From Basidiobolus meristosporus CBS 931.73 (lineage: Eukaryota > Basidiobolomycota > Basidiobolomycetes > Basidiobolales > Basidiobolaceae): a stretch of DNA of 64,000 bases. The notes below the pieces were generated by a model. The model did not search any database, had not been told where the DNA came from, and saw nothing but the letters and a program-made list of their open reading frames with translations. The DNA is taken from the NCBI GenBank assembly GCA_002104905.1, contig MCFE01000152.1:62001-126000 (forward strand), in the 5' to 3' direction. Below, one piece after another: positions 1-12,798 of the stretch (position 1 is the stretch's first letter; every line of letters starts with the position of its first letter). A program made the translations under genes and the position numbers.

Positions 1-513
1 TTTTGAAACATTAATAGGCACACACAGGGGTTGCAGCACTTATTCAAGAGCAGTGCTGAAGAAAACACACTGGAATATGGCAAGGATTTATTCCAAAGAT
101 TGGCAGATGAGGAGCTAGATCTTGCAGTACCAGCTGAGGACCAGGACATGTGGGAACCAGTGAATGAACAGTGGCATAAAGCCATTGGGTTGTATACACA
201 AGAAGTAAGAGAAACAGTTGAGTCAGGAAGTAAGGAGTGGGAAACAAAGGCACTAACCAATCATTGTACACAAACATAGAAGGTGATTGATTGTCTAGGA
301 TCAGAAAATGAGCAAATTGGCAGGGAACCAATTAACAGCCATTAATATATTTCTGAGATGAAAAATCCTGACTCAGTTTTTTGTGATATATGTTGTGAAA
401 TTATTTTTCAACAGTCTCTGCACAGCGTCCTGATGAGATCAGTACCTCTTAGTCATGGGACTTTTAATTTGTAACGGCCTTTTGATCGGATCATCACAAT
501 AATTTTTCATAGG
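1..513 (+). pseudogene. Remnant of the 3' end of a CACTA-element accessory gene
   Basis: The first 280 bases encode an 82-residue piece containing LAVPAEDQDMWEPVNE, which matches the end of the better preserved gene at 29526-31825 (LAVPAEDQDVWEPVNE). The similarity continues through non-coding DNA to about 513, where it matches 31,826-32,130. There is no proper start and the upstream part lies outside the window. It is a truncated copy with no expected function. At about 513 the similarity switches to a different part of the same element family, so this copy is rearranged. Confidence 0.75.
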
Positions 514-2040
514 GAAGAGCTTTCCACTGGGAGCAATGTATTTGCGTTTCAGCAACATCCCTATACTGGTGACCAGGTTTTACATAGGGCATTTAAGCTA
601 AATGAGCCCTTTGAGATACTGGAGACATTTGAAAAAACTGGCATGACATTACAGAGTATCTGCTACTGTAAGTATATCTTACAAGCTCCAATCAACATTG
701 ATACACATATTCATCTATGCAAGTAAAAGGACTGGATGAACTGGATATATATTTATTCAAGTGGCCTTCTGATGCAATTTCTACAAGGAGCAAATTGAAA
801 GCATTGGGAGTCATATGCAGACATTGTAGGAATACTTATCCAGAAACAGATCACCAATGGCAACTTGATGCATCTACAGCTTTTATGCAAAGCATCTGTA
901 ACAGTATTTGAGCAGCTATACTACAAACATATAGCTGAACACATAGATCTCTGCCGCTACTGTATCCATTTGCTACTCCATCTTGCTTGATGTGCTGAGT
1001 ATATTGGGCTTGCTTCACCTTTTGGGAGTTTCCTATGGAGCAGGTGTGTGTGGTGATAGGAAGACAAGTCAAGTTGCAGGTACTACTGTACCCCAATCTC
1101 ATCAAGAATATTACCTTCAAGTCTGTGATGGATGTGATGAGTTGGCACATGGAGGACAGCCAGGAAGAGTTGCAAAATACAGAGGACAGATATGCACATG
1201 GTGACACCTCTGCCTGTGGCATTAAGAAGCTAAGCAGCCCCTATGTGTGGATAATCAGTTGAGTAATGCAAAGTTGGGTTGGGTGCAACAAGCAACAAAT
1301 TCCTATTAGGAATACTCTACCAAAGTATGCCAGGTTCCTCTTGGTCACAAGCCCATTTCTACATTGTTCAATACAGAATTCACACAAACAAGAGCCAGAG
1401 TGCACCTATAAGGGGGACTAGAATCCAGCAGGGAGAAGGAATATATTAGCTAAATACCAGGAAGTTTTTTGTTTGATATTCAGGAGGTATTTATGGCAGA
1501 AGTGGTGGCAACCATTCATATGTTTGCAAGATGTATATATTACCAACTATACAAGGTATATGACAACTTTGCAAGTATCACACTAAAAAGCTGTAAAGTA
1601 GAGGCAATAGAAGTATGTCAACTGTGGCAGGTGTGCAGGTTTGTAGAGGTTAGTAGGCAGGAGGCCATGGTATTTATAGATTTTGGCTATATGTGGAATA
1701 CCCATTGTAGTAGTGGGTAAGCAAATAAAGAGGGGTGATTCTACAATGGAATATATGAAATGCACAAGGGGAGGTTTAAAAGGAAGTACTATTGAGTACA
1801 TTGGTAGGGTTGAATTGCACAGAACTAGCTATAGGCCACCTCACTGCCAATATAACAGCATCAGAGGCGTGCTAAGAGGCTGTCAAAATACAGTTAATTT
1901 TTCTACTATACAAGGCAATTGGATGTACTGGGGTGTTATATACACTCAAATAGTCATAGAGCACACTATGACTGCAACAATGACATGCTATGCTTAGCAA
2001 AACACTGTACAGACATTGTCATGTTCTTTAGGCTTATTTG
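514..2040 (+). pseudogene. Degenerate 3' half of a Tnp2/Plavaka-type transposase (CACTA-like)
   Basis: This stretch is the reverse-complement relative of 26,330-27,815. Short open pieces such as the one at 717-911 and runs around 1,480-1,790 match the minus-strand transposase pieces there. Examples are the block with FMAEVATT-like residues and the block around GKQIKRGDST. The reading frame breaks many times. Tnp2-family enzymes cut and paste CACTA-type DNA elements in the nucleus; this copy cannot encode one. It lies on the same strand as the preceding accessory-gene remnant, whereas the two genes are divergent in the copy at 26-32 kb, so it is rearranged. Confidence 0.7.
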
Positions 2041-2089
2041 GTGGTAAAATAAGCCAAATGCTGTTGTGATCCCAATATACAATTGTGTA

Positions 2090-4562
2090 GATGGTCATTA
2101 ATTCCAAGCTGCTAGTAATATTGCGGTATCCCAATGAGATCTTGATCACCAATCCCGATTGTATCCACCTGTGGGACCAAATTGTTTTTCATAGAGCATG
2201 GTGGAGAGAGAAACTGGTGAAATAATCAAGGAAAATGCATTGACACTGTTGGAGAATATACCTTGAAACTCTTCATCCACTTCTGCAAAATTCATGGGAA
2301 AAAGTAAGAGACTACTGTACCATACTCCCCACAGTAAAATGGCGTAGTGGAATGTGCAAACAGATTAATAGTTGATATGGCAAGATCTTTGATCCATGAT
2401 CCAAAATTATCCTATAATCTTGGGTGGAATCAGTTGCCACAGCTGTATACCTTCAAAATAGGAGTTATAACAGAATACTTTGTGATTCAATTCTGCTTAA
2501 AGTACAGTATGGACATAGACCAAGTACAGAGCTTGTGAGAATATTTGGGTGTGCAGCATATGCTAACAAACAGCAGGGAAATAAGTCAAGATTTTGGCCA
2601 AAAAGTGTAAAATGCTCAATTTGGGCTACTGCAATGACAGTATAGCATACAGATTCTACAATACCAAAGCAAAGAAGCTGAGCAAGTCAATGGATGTGTT
2701 GTCTCACAGGAAGTCACAATATTTACAAAAAATAACATTAGATGATATAGAAAATATGAACTCAAGTCCAACAACAGTCATGCTTGAACCAGAGCAAACC
2801 AGTTAGAGCTTTTCCCCCCAGAGGATGCTACAACCATGGGTCAGCCTGAATCAGTGCCCAGGGATATTTCCAAAGTGATCATTTCAGTATCTCTAACCAG
2901 GAGATCCAACCTAACTACAAATAGCCCAAGCTACTATATCAATGAGGGGACAAACTTTGCCTTTACCTCTTCAGTCCATGTTGATGAGCCCCAGGCTGTA
3001 AAAGAAGCCCTAAATAGCCCTCAGACAAAGTTTTGGAGATCTGCAATGACTGAGGAGTATCAGACCCTGATGGAAAATTAGACTTAGGGGTTAGTCAAAT
3101 TACCAGTCAACCAAAATCAATTGCATGCAGATGGGTCTTTAAGACAAAATACACAGCTGAAGGTACAATCAAAAGATATCAAGCAAGACTTGTGGCCAAA
3201 GGATATTTGCAAACAAAAGGGCTTGACTATACTAATACCTTTGCACCAGTAGCCAAGTTTAATTCCACAATATTAATATTGGCTATTGCAGCCAAATAAA
3301 AGTTTTTATATATCAAATGGATGTATAAACTGCATTTTGAATGTAGAAACTGATGCGTACATATACATGGGACAGCCTGATGGGTATATTAACCAAGATA
3401 ACCCCCATTTGGTCTGCAAACCCAAAAGATCTCTATATGGACTCAAACAAGCACCAAGAGCCTGGAACTGCACAATAGATTTGTATTTGGAATAATTGAG
3501 TTTCAAGAGAAGTAATGCCAACTACAATATATACTATAAGCCATAGAGAGCAAATTCTATTCTATTAGATATATATGGATGATCTTACTATAGCTACCAA
3601 TAACCTACAAACATTAGAAGAAACTGTATCCAGCCTATCTAAAGAGTCCAAGATGCTTGATCTTGGAGAACTCAGTTGCTACTTAAAGATAAAGTTCTTC
3701 ATAGACAGAAGTACCCAAACTATTACTCATAGCCAATCCAAGTATACTCAAGATATATTAATCAAGTACCAAATGGAAGTCTGAAACTGGCTGCTACCCC
3801 AATGTAGACAAACCTTGACTTAGTCAAGACTCAACCAAATTAAGAGTGCTTGGAGCCATCTGAAAGTCCTGACTTTCCTAATCAATACATGACTGGCAGT
3901 CTGAAATATATCATGCTTGGAACATATCCAGATGTCTCATACTCAATGGGAGTTGTTAACCAGCACAATGAGAAGTATAGGTCTGATCCTATTGCTACAG
4001 TTAAATAGATCTTTGGATATCTAAAAGGAACTGCTGGTATCTGCTTAGCATGCACTTATAAGAACTCAGAACAGGATCTTGTTGGATATTCTGATGCTGG
4101 TTGGAGACTAAGCTCAAAAGATAGAAGATTGACCAGAGGATGCACCTTTCTATACTGTCAAAGAGCAATTTCATGGAATTCAAGAGAGCAACAAACTGTA
4201 GCACTTTCTACCACAGAGGCAGAGTATATTACGGCCTGTGAAGCTATGAAAGTAGTAATGTGGTTAACAAAGCTTTTTGCAGATTTGGGCCTATGTCAAA
4301 AATGTCTTTTACTTTATTGCAAGATAATCAAAGATGTATACAATTATGTAGAAACCCAACTTTTCATGCTGGAACTAAGTACATAGGAGTTAAACATCAT
4401 TTCATATGAGGAGCTAATGATAACAACTTAGTTAGCTTAGCTTACTCACCTTCAGATGAAATGATTGCAAACATATTGACCAAACCTTTGGCCAGAAACA
4501 AGTTTGTAGTATCTTTGTTCAAAATTAGAACTAGTCATTTAGAGCATTCAGATGAGTGGGAG
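2090..4562 (+). pseudogene. Degenerate Ty1/Copia pol (integrase, reverse transcriptase, RNase H)
   Basis: Pieces appear in the Copia order. Integrase core end lies around 2,330-2,640 (NGVVECANR-like). Reverse transcriptase lies around 3,070-3,780, with SLYGLKQAPRAW at about 3,430-3,470 and the catalytic box YMDDLTIA at about 3,572. RNase H lies around 4,080-4,300 (LSTTEAEYITACEA), and a C-terminal stretch (MIANILTKPLA-like) lies at 4,460-4,500. Multiple frameshifts and stops break the gene. An LTR follows immediately, but no 5' LTR is seen upstream; the left end is fused to CACTA sequence at about 2,040-2,100. No gag is recognised. It is a dead copy. Confidence 0.85.
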
Positions 4563-4905
4563 TATTGTAAGAAACTTGTAATTCCACTTAAATTATCACC
4601 TAACTTAGTCACATAGATCATTATCTTCAAATCCTAGTGAATTCTGGCCAAATCCCTTGTTGGAAGTTACTTAGGGTTAGGGTAATATCAGGTACCCAGA
4701 ACATGAAAATAAGATTGGTTGTCCAACAGCCCTAAGCTTTACACACATGCTCTTGGGACCTTCCTAAGTCTATTCTACATGTTTGCAATGCCAAGATCAT
4801 GTAAAAGTATAAATACTACTTTCACATTCAATAAATCATTGAGTCAAAACCACATAATATACTTGTCCTCCCAATCACCTGCAATATCTCCTAAACTTTT
4901 ACAAC
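4563..4905 (+). repeat. 3' LTR of the Copia element (LTR family E, copy 1)
   Basis: It begins TATTGTAAGAAACTTG and ends CTTTTACAACC. These are close to the inverted ends TGTTGTAAGA...TCTTACAACA seen in better copies at 25035-25383 and 39759-40107. A polyadenylation-like TTCAATAAATCATT lies at about 4,828. It directly follows the Copia pol remnant, as expected for a 3' LTR. At least nine related copies or fragments occur elsewhere in the window. Confidence 0.85.
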
Positions 4906-5287
4906 CAGAAGTACTTTGGGTAGCAGATACTAATTAACATCTTGCTAACTCTTTCAAATTTTGGTGGTATCTCTAAGGGCTCATTCAGCTTGAGATGCCC
5001 CATGTATAACTTGGGCATTAGTGTAGGGATATTGTTGAAAATTAAATGCATTGCTCCCAGTCAAAAGCTTTTGCTTCAATAGACACCTGCTAGTTTAGAT
5101 ATCTCAGATTTCTGATCAGTGCATATTGCAGCCAATGGCTTAAAGCTTACCAACTTTGCTGCAATTGCATGCTGACTTCTGTACATTCCCTCTGTGTGAA
5201 TATGATCTTCTTAGTGTTGGTGTCTGGATTTTAATAATGTGTGTGAGTTATGGAGTAAATTCCCTGTATCTTGCACATTCAGCAGTA
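4906..5287 (-). pseudogene. Tnp2-type transposase fragment (copy A, left piece)
   Basis: The segment closely parallels 27,657-28,033 in the copy at 26-29 kb, including the region around TTGCTCCCAG and the stretch encoding the tip of the zinc-binding GDTPAISK region. It stops at 5287-5292, where Gypsy element A is inserted, and resumes at 20254. It is one of three parts of a single interrupted minus-strand transposase (4906-5287, 20259-20640, 24072-24671). Confidence 0.75.
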
Positions 5288-5292
5288 ATACC

Positions 5293-5670
5293 TGTGGGCT
5301 ATTACTGACTGTACTTTGTGAGTGGGAGAGCTTGTAGGTCAAGTCAGTACCACTTGGATCAGAATAGCTTTCAATAGAAGGTAGCAAGGTAATAAAGACT
5401 TGTGTTTATTCCATCCAAATCCTCTTCTCCTTTTACTTGGTTCAATTGGATAGGCATATATATATCACTTGGGGGGGTTAGATAATAGATAATGTGTTAT
5501 AAAATAGGGGTGTGAGCACCTTCCTGTTATGGTAAGTGTTCTAACTACATAAGAGCAGGGATAGGAGGGAGGGCATGTTGTGGATTCATAGGGAGTATAC
5601 TGTGGGACTTCAGGTAGGACTTTGGGGAGAACTCTTGGGCAAAGTGTGGGTACAATAATTAGTACTCACA
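5293..5670 (-). repeat. Left (3') LTR of Gypsy element A
   Basis: The 378-bp repeat starts TGTGGGCTATTAC and ends TTAGTACTCACA, and pairs with 19878-20253. A poly-G run and a TATATATATC stretch at about 5,456-5,466 are shared with the partner. The outer edge abuts the target duplication ATACC. Confidence 0.92.
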
Positions 5671-7000
5671 TATCCCAGGGGTTAAGAGGGGGCTTTATCC
5701 TCAGAGTTCTTTGACCAACTTGCTTCTCCAGGGTCAGTTTCATTTATGGAGCATGAGGAGTCACCATAGTACCAATGCTGCTTGTCACCTGCAAGGGGGT
5801 TGCAGGCAAGTACCTGACACCATTTGGTGGCTGAGTGGGGTGCAGCTTGAGTTGCTTGATGGATGTTTTCCACATAGCCAAATTGTTTGCAAACCATAGG
5901 GTTCTGGGTAAGTTCCTTGGGAGGGTTGGAGAGCAAGAAGAGGTGCAATAGCACAATAAAGTCTTGCTTCTTTATCTTAGAAACATTGTTGGGGCTTGTC
6001 CTTTTTGGGTCCAATATGCCAGCAGGGGACCTTTGAAGAGGTCATACACTTGGTTGGCAGTCACCCATTGTCAGTAACAAGTTTTTGCTCCTTCCAAGAC
6101 ATATTGTTGTTCTTCCATAGAAACTGTGGCACAATTGAGGCACTTTTGCACTTGCCTCATGGCTTCTACAGAGTCCATGGTGGTTTCTTTGGCTTCTTGG
6201 AGCTGGACTTTGTACTGGTTCCTGAGTTGTCCTACAGTAAACCACTGTAATAGATGTAATACAGCAACTTAGTGGATTGCATGTGTTAACAAGCCAGTGT
6301 ATTTAATCAGTCTTCATATCTTCTCTAAGATGGTTTCTTCTTGGAAATGAGCTTCAAGATGTTTGCAAATTTCTTGGTGGAGTCCTTCTATTGGGGGTTC
6401 TACTTCTGGTGCTCTTGCAGCTTGTACCAGGTCTGCGTATACTTCAACAACTGTGGTACCTATTAATGGCAAGTATGCAACAAAACAGGTAGGCTCTCAA
6501 GGTCTTGTGAGGGCACAACAGTTGATTCCTTGTGTCTTCTGTTTGACTGTGTCCAGTATGGATACAGGAATCAGTGCAGCATCCTTCTCCTTAATGATCA
6601 AGGAACCTCCTCTTAGGTGGGACACCATCTTCTTGGGTAGTATCTCCATGCTTTGTATTGGCGTATGTAACTTGTCTTGTCCCTCTCTGATTGTGTCTTG
6701 TATCAACATGACTGCTCTGGCAAACAACTCTTCATAGGTGGCTCTTGTTGCACATAATGCTTGTACCATATCTCTCAACACTTGCAGGTTGGTCTTGTTT
6801 TTGATATCATCTTGATTCTTGCTGATGGGTGGGTATTGCCTATTTTGGGTGAACTGTTTCCTTTGGCGCTTTCCATATGCATTCTTTTGTTCTCCCCTTT
6901 AGGCAAACTTCCTTGCGCATATCATTTGTACCTATATTGGCTAAAATCTCCTTTAATAAACTTTGTATTTATCCTGTGTCTTCCTCTATCCTTTTCTTGA
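5671..7000 (-). pseudogene. Unassigned 3' coding segment of Gypsy A, after integrase
   Basis: Between the integrase end and the 3' LTR there are about 1.3 kb with broken minus-strand reading frames (5682-6014, 6042-6245 and 6497-6781, at most about 110 residues). The 6497-6781 piece is alpha-helical in character (MVQALCATRATYEELFARA). No chromodomain, envelope or other known domain is recognised. It may be a degenerate extra ORF or non-coding 3' sequence. Confidence 0.4.
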
Positions 7001-7170
7001 TAATTGTTTAATCACACTTTGGTTTCAGTGATGATTGGTGGATCATCATGAAACAGTTTCAGATGGGCTGGCGCTATGTTGCTGATTGTTTCATTGTTCA
7101 GGGTGATGGTGTACTTTGGCCCATGGTCCAAACTAATAACAGTGCAAGGGCCAATCCATTGGGGTGCAAA

Positions 7171-8006
7171 TTATGGGCAAAACTTGAGGCCTGCAACTGT
7201 TTGGTTGTACCACACTTTATTGCCTGGTTTCCACTTTTGCCCTGTTAGTTTCTCATTTTTGGGCGGAGGGGGAAGGTGCTTGTCAACATTTTCAAATACT
7301 TTTATGTATAGGTGGGCAATACAATGTATCAACCTTTCTACATAGTTGTTATTTGTTGTTGTGGGGACATCATTCATTGTCAGTGCAGCTTCTTCATGCC
7401 ACTTGGGCCTTTGTCCATAAAGAACTTTGTATGGCAGAAACCTGTCACTTTATTTGATGTTGTACATATTGCTAGGAGTGTCAGTAGGAGCAGCTTGGCC
7501 CATGACTGGAGAAGTTCCCAGTGGAGCTTCTCTAGTATGTGGCAACAAATCTGGTTCATCCTCTTAGTTAATCTGTTGGTCTGGGGGTGATATGCAGCTG
7601 TAAAGACCTGTTTCACGCCCATCATTTTGCACACATAGGCCACTGCGTTGTTCAGGAAGGAACCACCATTGTTGGACAGGAGTATCTGAGGATATCTGTG
7701 CTGGCAGATGAGGTGTTCTAGAATGTATTGGGCAGTTGTCTCCTGATCTTTATTTTGGAGGGCTTGGACTTCTACCCATTTTGAGAAATAATTGGTAGCA
7801 ATTATTATATACTGTTCTCCTTTCTTTGTTTTCATAAAGGGGCCAACAAAGTCAATCCCTACCTGGTGGAAGGGCAGGTCAAGCAGTATTGGTGCAGTTG
7901 TCCCTATCTTCTGACTCCGGTTAATTCTTTTACAGTTGAAGCTTCTTTGTAACGTGTTCACAATGTCAGTCATCATTTTTTTCCAAAAAAACATCTTTCT
8001 TAACAT
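7171..8006 (-). pseudogene. Gypsy A integrase, catalytic core and C-terminal part
   Basis: The 208-residue piece at 7380-8006 carries the integrase core. The first acidic residue is kept in GIDFVGPF. The second motif reads LLSNNGGSF where the family has SDNG, so the catalytic Asp is Asn. The third reads TNRLTKRMNQ where a Glu is expected in the GLVER-type motif. The piece at 7171-7377 (KWKPGNKVWYNQ) is the start of the C-terminal GPY/F-like region, which continues out of frame to about 7,020. The lost catalytic residues fit G-to-A changes on the coding strand. Not functional. Confidence 0.85.
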
Positions 8007-8159
8007 CTTATATGCTGTCAGGGGGTTAGCGTGTCCTAATGATATAAATGCTTCTTGTATGATTTTGTTGCAGGCAGTTACTGGGGGTACCTCAGCTCTG
8101 AACTGTCCTTGGGGGAACCATAATTGGTTTTCTTGTACTTTGTACTGACACCTTTTCCT

Positions 8160-10340
8160 TCAAAAGTCTCTCTTCTGCTTGTTTGTAACAACATGTTTGG
8201 GATACTTCCCTCTTCTTTGAAAGCAGATTACATCCTTGTAGTCATTGCTGACACATTTTTGGCAAACAGGATAGCAACTGAGGAAGTCTGCATCTTGGTG
8301 TTTGTTGCCAGCGCAATGAATTATTTTGAAGTTGTATTCTTGTAGTTGGAGGGCCCAATATGCTAGTTGACAAGTAAAGTCTTTAGTTCTCATCAGCCAG
8401 ACCAGTGCGCTGTGGTAGGGTCAACATACCTCCCACAGAGATGTTTATTCATATAGTCATTATGATATACTTATCCATATTTTATCTTATCAACATTATC
8501 CCATTTTTCTTTTGTCCTTATTATCAGTATTATCCCCATATGATGTTTACCCTGATTAGTTATTAGCATTAGTTATCCCAGATGTTATTCAGCTTTGTGA
8601 TCAGTAGATGTGTCTATATAAGGCAAGTACCCCTGTCAGTATTGTAACACATGACCTGGGTCTGTGTTACCATCCCTGCCATTTCAATACCATATATGGT
8701 ATTTCTATGTTGAACAGGATTCAGACTACTGATTCCTGATTGGTTGGATGTGCTGTGCCCTTTAGAACCTTCCAGGACATTCTTGGCATATTTTTAGCTC
8801 ATAGTGATGTCATCAAGAATTCCACTGATTCCTAGAATCTTCTAGAACCTTGTCATCAGTAATGACTTGGCAATCAGGAAAAGTATTTAAGGGAAAGCAA
8901 TCCCTCATCAATAAATCATTGCTTCTATCAGTAACACTTCTACCTTATTGATTAGCAGTTGATCACTGCACCTGCCTTCAACAGTACATCTCAGACCTGC
9001 CATCAAGGAGCTTTTCAGGGTAGTGCACAAGACACACAGAGGCCTTTGGAGACACTTGGAGCACCTAGGAAGCTAGAGAAGCAGGAGCTTTTACCATAGA
9101 GACATATTGACAAAGACACCAGCAGTTTAGATACAGAGGTTATTGCACCTGTCAGACACCTCACACACCTTGAGTTGTGTAGCTTCTCTCAGGAGTACCT
9201 CTACACCACCACAGCGCTGTGGTCTGTTACTATTGTGAATTGGCAACAATGTATATATGTATGGAATTGTTAAATTGAATAAGTAACAGCCAGACATTCT
9301 ATTGTGGTAACAAGGTAGTGATGTTTATATTTGTTTAGCAGATGGCTCACGTAAATTGGGTGGAATTTGCTGGGTTGGTGGTATTGTCCCAGTATGGCAC
9401 CTATACCAGTGAGACTTCCATCACAGTTAATGAAAAATCTTGCATCCCAATTGGGAAAAAGTAACACTGGCAGTGATGTCAGGGAACATTTCAGCTGATT
9501 GAATGCTCTTTTTTGAGGCTCCAACCACACAAAACACTGGCCTTTTTGCGTCAATTTGTACAGGGGGGCTGCTATTGTTGCCAAGCTTTTGACAAAGCGG
9601 CAATAGTAGCTGGCTAATCCTAGGAATCCCAACACTGCATTAATATCCTTTGGTGTAGGTGTTTCTTGAGCAGCTTTTAGGAGCAAAGTAAATGGGTGTG
9701 TCCCATCCGCCAAGATCTTGTGGTCCAGGAACAACAATTTTGTATACAGGAAATGGCACTTCTTGGGATGTAGTTTGAGTGGGTTCTCTAGGAGGGCTGT
9801 CAGGATACATTGCATGTTGTGTATATGTTCTTCTACATCAGGGGAATATATTGTGATGTTGTCCAGATACACAAGAGTGCATTCCCATTGTAAATTTCCT
9901 AGCACCTTGTCAGTCATCCTTTGGAATGTTGCAGGGGCATTGCACAAGCCAAAGGGTAGTTGGTTCCATTTGTATAATCCAAACAATACTATAAAAGCGG
10001 TTTTGGGTTGATCTTCTGTGGCTACTTCTACTTGCCAATACCCAGAGATTAAGTCAAGAGGGCTAAAATACTTAGCTCCAATTAATCTGTCCAAAAGGTT
10101 ATCTATTAGCGGTAGCAGATACATGTCCCTCTAGGTGACAGCATTCTATTTTTGGTAGTCGTTGCAAAAGTGCTGCTTTCCGTCTTTCTTTGGAACTAGC
10201 ACTACTGGGGATGCCCACAGAGACTGGCTCTCTGTAATGATGTCATCTTATAATAAAGTTTCAATTGTCTCTTTGATGTAGTCCATGTCAATTTTTGAGT
10301 TCCTATAGGCTTTTTGCTTGACAGGGTATTTGTTGGCAAG
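8160..10340 (-). pseudogene. Gypsy A reverse transcriptase and RNase H, split by a solo LTR
   Basis: The 284-residue piece at 9270-10124 holds the reverse transcriptase palm (KTAFIVLFGLYKWNQLPFGL) and its active-site box, which reads VYLDNITIYS instead of YLDD: the second catalytic Asp is Asn. RNase H begins in FINCDGSLTGIGAILGQ and runs into TDHSA, where solo LTR B (8411-9213) splits the codon stretch. RNase H resumes at 8410 and runs to 8160 (MRTKDFTCQLAYWALQLQEY). Upstream, 10,125-10,200 continues the fingers region (VPKKDGKQ) with two in-frame TAG codons. Not functional. Confidence 0.88.
8411..9213 (+). repeat. Solo LTR, family B, inserted in Gypsy A RNase H
   Basis: The 803-bp unit begins TGTGGTAGGGTC and ends ACACCACCACA (inverted ends TGTGGT/ACCACA). 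It is flanked by GCGC on both sides (8407-8410 and 9214-9217). Removing it restores the RNase H reading across TDHSA-LVW. It contains a TATA-like TCTATATAAGG at about 8,614 and TCATCAATAAATCATTG at about 8,907, consistent with an LTR promoter and polyadenylation region on the plus strand. A second, diverged copy occupies 11466-12061 plus 17986-18474. Confidence 0.9.
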
Positions 10341-10386
10341 GTGGATTTGGTAATATACCCCCAGTATATGACCAATTACTTGGTTC

Positions 10387-11465
10387 TTAGAGAATACTTG
10401 GGCAAGCGGGCATATTCCTTCTAGGAACTTGTCTTATAATGCAGGTGGTAGACTGGGGTTCATGTCTAGTTGGGGGGTTCTTCTTCTGGTTCCTTGTTTC
10501 AGATGGTCCTTGGTTGTTTCTGTCAACTTCCTCCAGGTTTAACAATGGCACTCCTCTGGGCAATGTCACCGTGTGTTGCCTGTTGTTAACTACTAAGCAC
10601 TTCAGACTTTGCATTTCAAATTTTGGCAGTATCCATATTCTAGGGATTGAGATTCCTTCCAGTTGCTTGGATGCCTTTGCTGAGTTATCATTCTTCCACT
10701 TGTCAAATAAGGTATTGGTGTCTCTAATGAGATCACTGTCTCACTGGCAGGTGGTATTTTGATCACCTTCTGTGTGATGATCAAAGGCTGTGACGGTTTC
10801 ACCTCTTCAATTGTCGCACTCTTGCAATGCGCCTTGCTCTCATTGGTGATATGAATCAGTGGGATACTCTTGGTTTCCCACCTGAGTTCAGATGCACTGT
10901 ACAGTATATCCATCTTATGTTGGATAAACCAACTCTCACCAATGAGTAAGCTGTTGGCTGCAATGGGTAGGCCCACAACATCTTGGTGTATAATCAAGAT
11001 GCCTAGCCGGATGGGGCAATTAGGCACCACTCCTACTGTTGTGTCCAGTTGCTTATTTGCTAGCCATACCTGAATGGTGTCATTGGGGACTATATCTGAC
11101 TTTATATGTTCTGCTAATGATTCTTACATGATTAACATAGAGAATCCTGTGTTGATAAGGACAAGAATCTCCTTATTCTCTATATGTACCTTTATGTATG
11201 TACCTTTATTTGGTTTTTGAAGGACTGTCTGGTAGACATGATGTGTCATTATCTCCTTCAGTCTCTCTATCAGTTCCTTGACTAGAGCTGGGGCTAGCCC
11301 CAGTAAATTAGCTATTGGGAGGGTTGCCTTGGTTTGCTCTAGTACCTTCATTATGGGGAATAGGCTGTGGGAAGATGTACTAGCATTCTTTGTTTGCTTC
11401 AACACTTCTTCTCAAGGCTCATTCTGTATCTCTTCACCTAATTTCATATTCTTTCCTTTTGATGG
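10387..11465 (-). pseudogene. Gypsy A protease region and pol linker
   Basis: The pieces at 11124-11405 and 10602-11030 form a retropepsin-like region. The active-site motif reads VLINTGFSMLIM, where aspartic proteases have (L/V)hDTGSS: the catalytic Asp is Asn and a Ser is Phe, both single transitions. Downstream, ESWFIQHKMDILYS and a hydrophobic stretch continue toward the reverse transcriptase. The stretch from 10,341 to 10,600 holds the pol linker with broken frames. Not functional. Confidence 0.7.
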
Positions 11466-12061
11466 TGTGGTGGTGTATAGGTCCAAGGGAGAGATACATC
11501 CAACACTTCTCAAGTGTTTTGTGTGTGGGGTGTTCACTGGGTGCAATAACCTCTGGCAAAAGCTTGCTAGGAATACTTGGGTTCTGTCTCTAATCTAATG
11601 TGATGGGGAATAAAGCCACAAGCTTGTCAAGGGAAAACTATTGAGCTACAATCCCTAACTTAGTTGGCATCTTAACAAAAGTATGTGCGGGGTTCAGCAT
11701 CCTTTGAGATGACAATGTACTAAAGCTTCCAAAGTCAAAACAACTGTAAACTCCACCAGCAGGGACTTGATAAGAATGCAGCTGTGGTCAATAGCTACAA
11801 AGACCAAAAAGTATCTTTGCCTGTACAAGAGCAAACTTGGAAAAGAATCAAATATAATAAAAGATATCTACTCTGAGTATTCCTCACAAGTAGTGTCTCC
11901 AAGGTCAGTTGGCTGTCAGCACAGTTTCCTGGGAGTGTCCTGTGGTCTGGGGTTGGAAGTTCAGACAGCAGCAGGTAGCAGTGATCATACTAGTCAACAA
12001 GTTGGTATATTGATAAAAGGGATGAGGATTTATTGTTGGGGGATAGCCTCCCTCATATACT

Positions 12062-12758
12062 TGTTGTGCATCAACATTTAAAACTTTGCCAATTTTACTC
12101 CATTTGAAAATCTAGTACCCTAACTGATTTTCCCTAACCCAAACATAACAAATCCCAGTTACAGTTTATTTGATCCCACCTCAGAATCTATTTTTAGCTA
12201 TCACACCTGATCTATTTTCAAATGGTCATCACGTTATCAACCTATCTGCCAAGCCTTCCCAGGTGATCAGTCATCTGAGATCTATCCAACCACTGTGCAG
12301 TTGCCAAGACATCAGTTGATTGATGATGTAATTTTCATTTATCTTATGCACCTATGAACACCCAAATTGATTTCAATCAATCCAGTCCCTTGGCGCTTAC
12401 TAATTCAACTTGATCAGAAAAGTATAAATAAAGTGTACTGAGCCTTTTGGTTTAGTGTGTATCTCAACAAAATTAAGATTCTGTCTCAGCAAAAATAAGA
12501 ATCCAACAATTCCGTTCTAGTTTCTATCCAAGCCTAGTATATCTAGCACTCCAAAGAACACCAAGCCTAGCCTGCCTAGCAAACAAATATCATTGCCTTT
12601 ATAGCCAACCCAGCTATATCCAAGACCAATATTAGATCAGAATCTTTCCGCTAATATTTCCGCCACTCTCTGACAATTCTAAGATTCTGCACTTAATTGT
12701 CCCTTTGGTTCAGTTAAACCATTCAAGAGTTTTATTACACTTTCTCTTGGATACAACA
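12062..12758 (+). repeat. 5' LTR of Gypsy C
   Basis: The inverted ends TGTTGT/ACAACA are perfect. A TATA-like AGTATAAATAAAG lies at about 12,421-12,433, the probable promoter. It differs from the 3' LTR at six positions, five of them transitions. Downstream, TTTTTTTTGTTGAATTCC precedes the ORF; I could not match a tRNA primer site. Confidence 0.95.
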
Positions 12759-12798
12759 TTTTTTTTGTTGAATTCCATTACATTCAGCCAATTAGAAG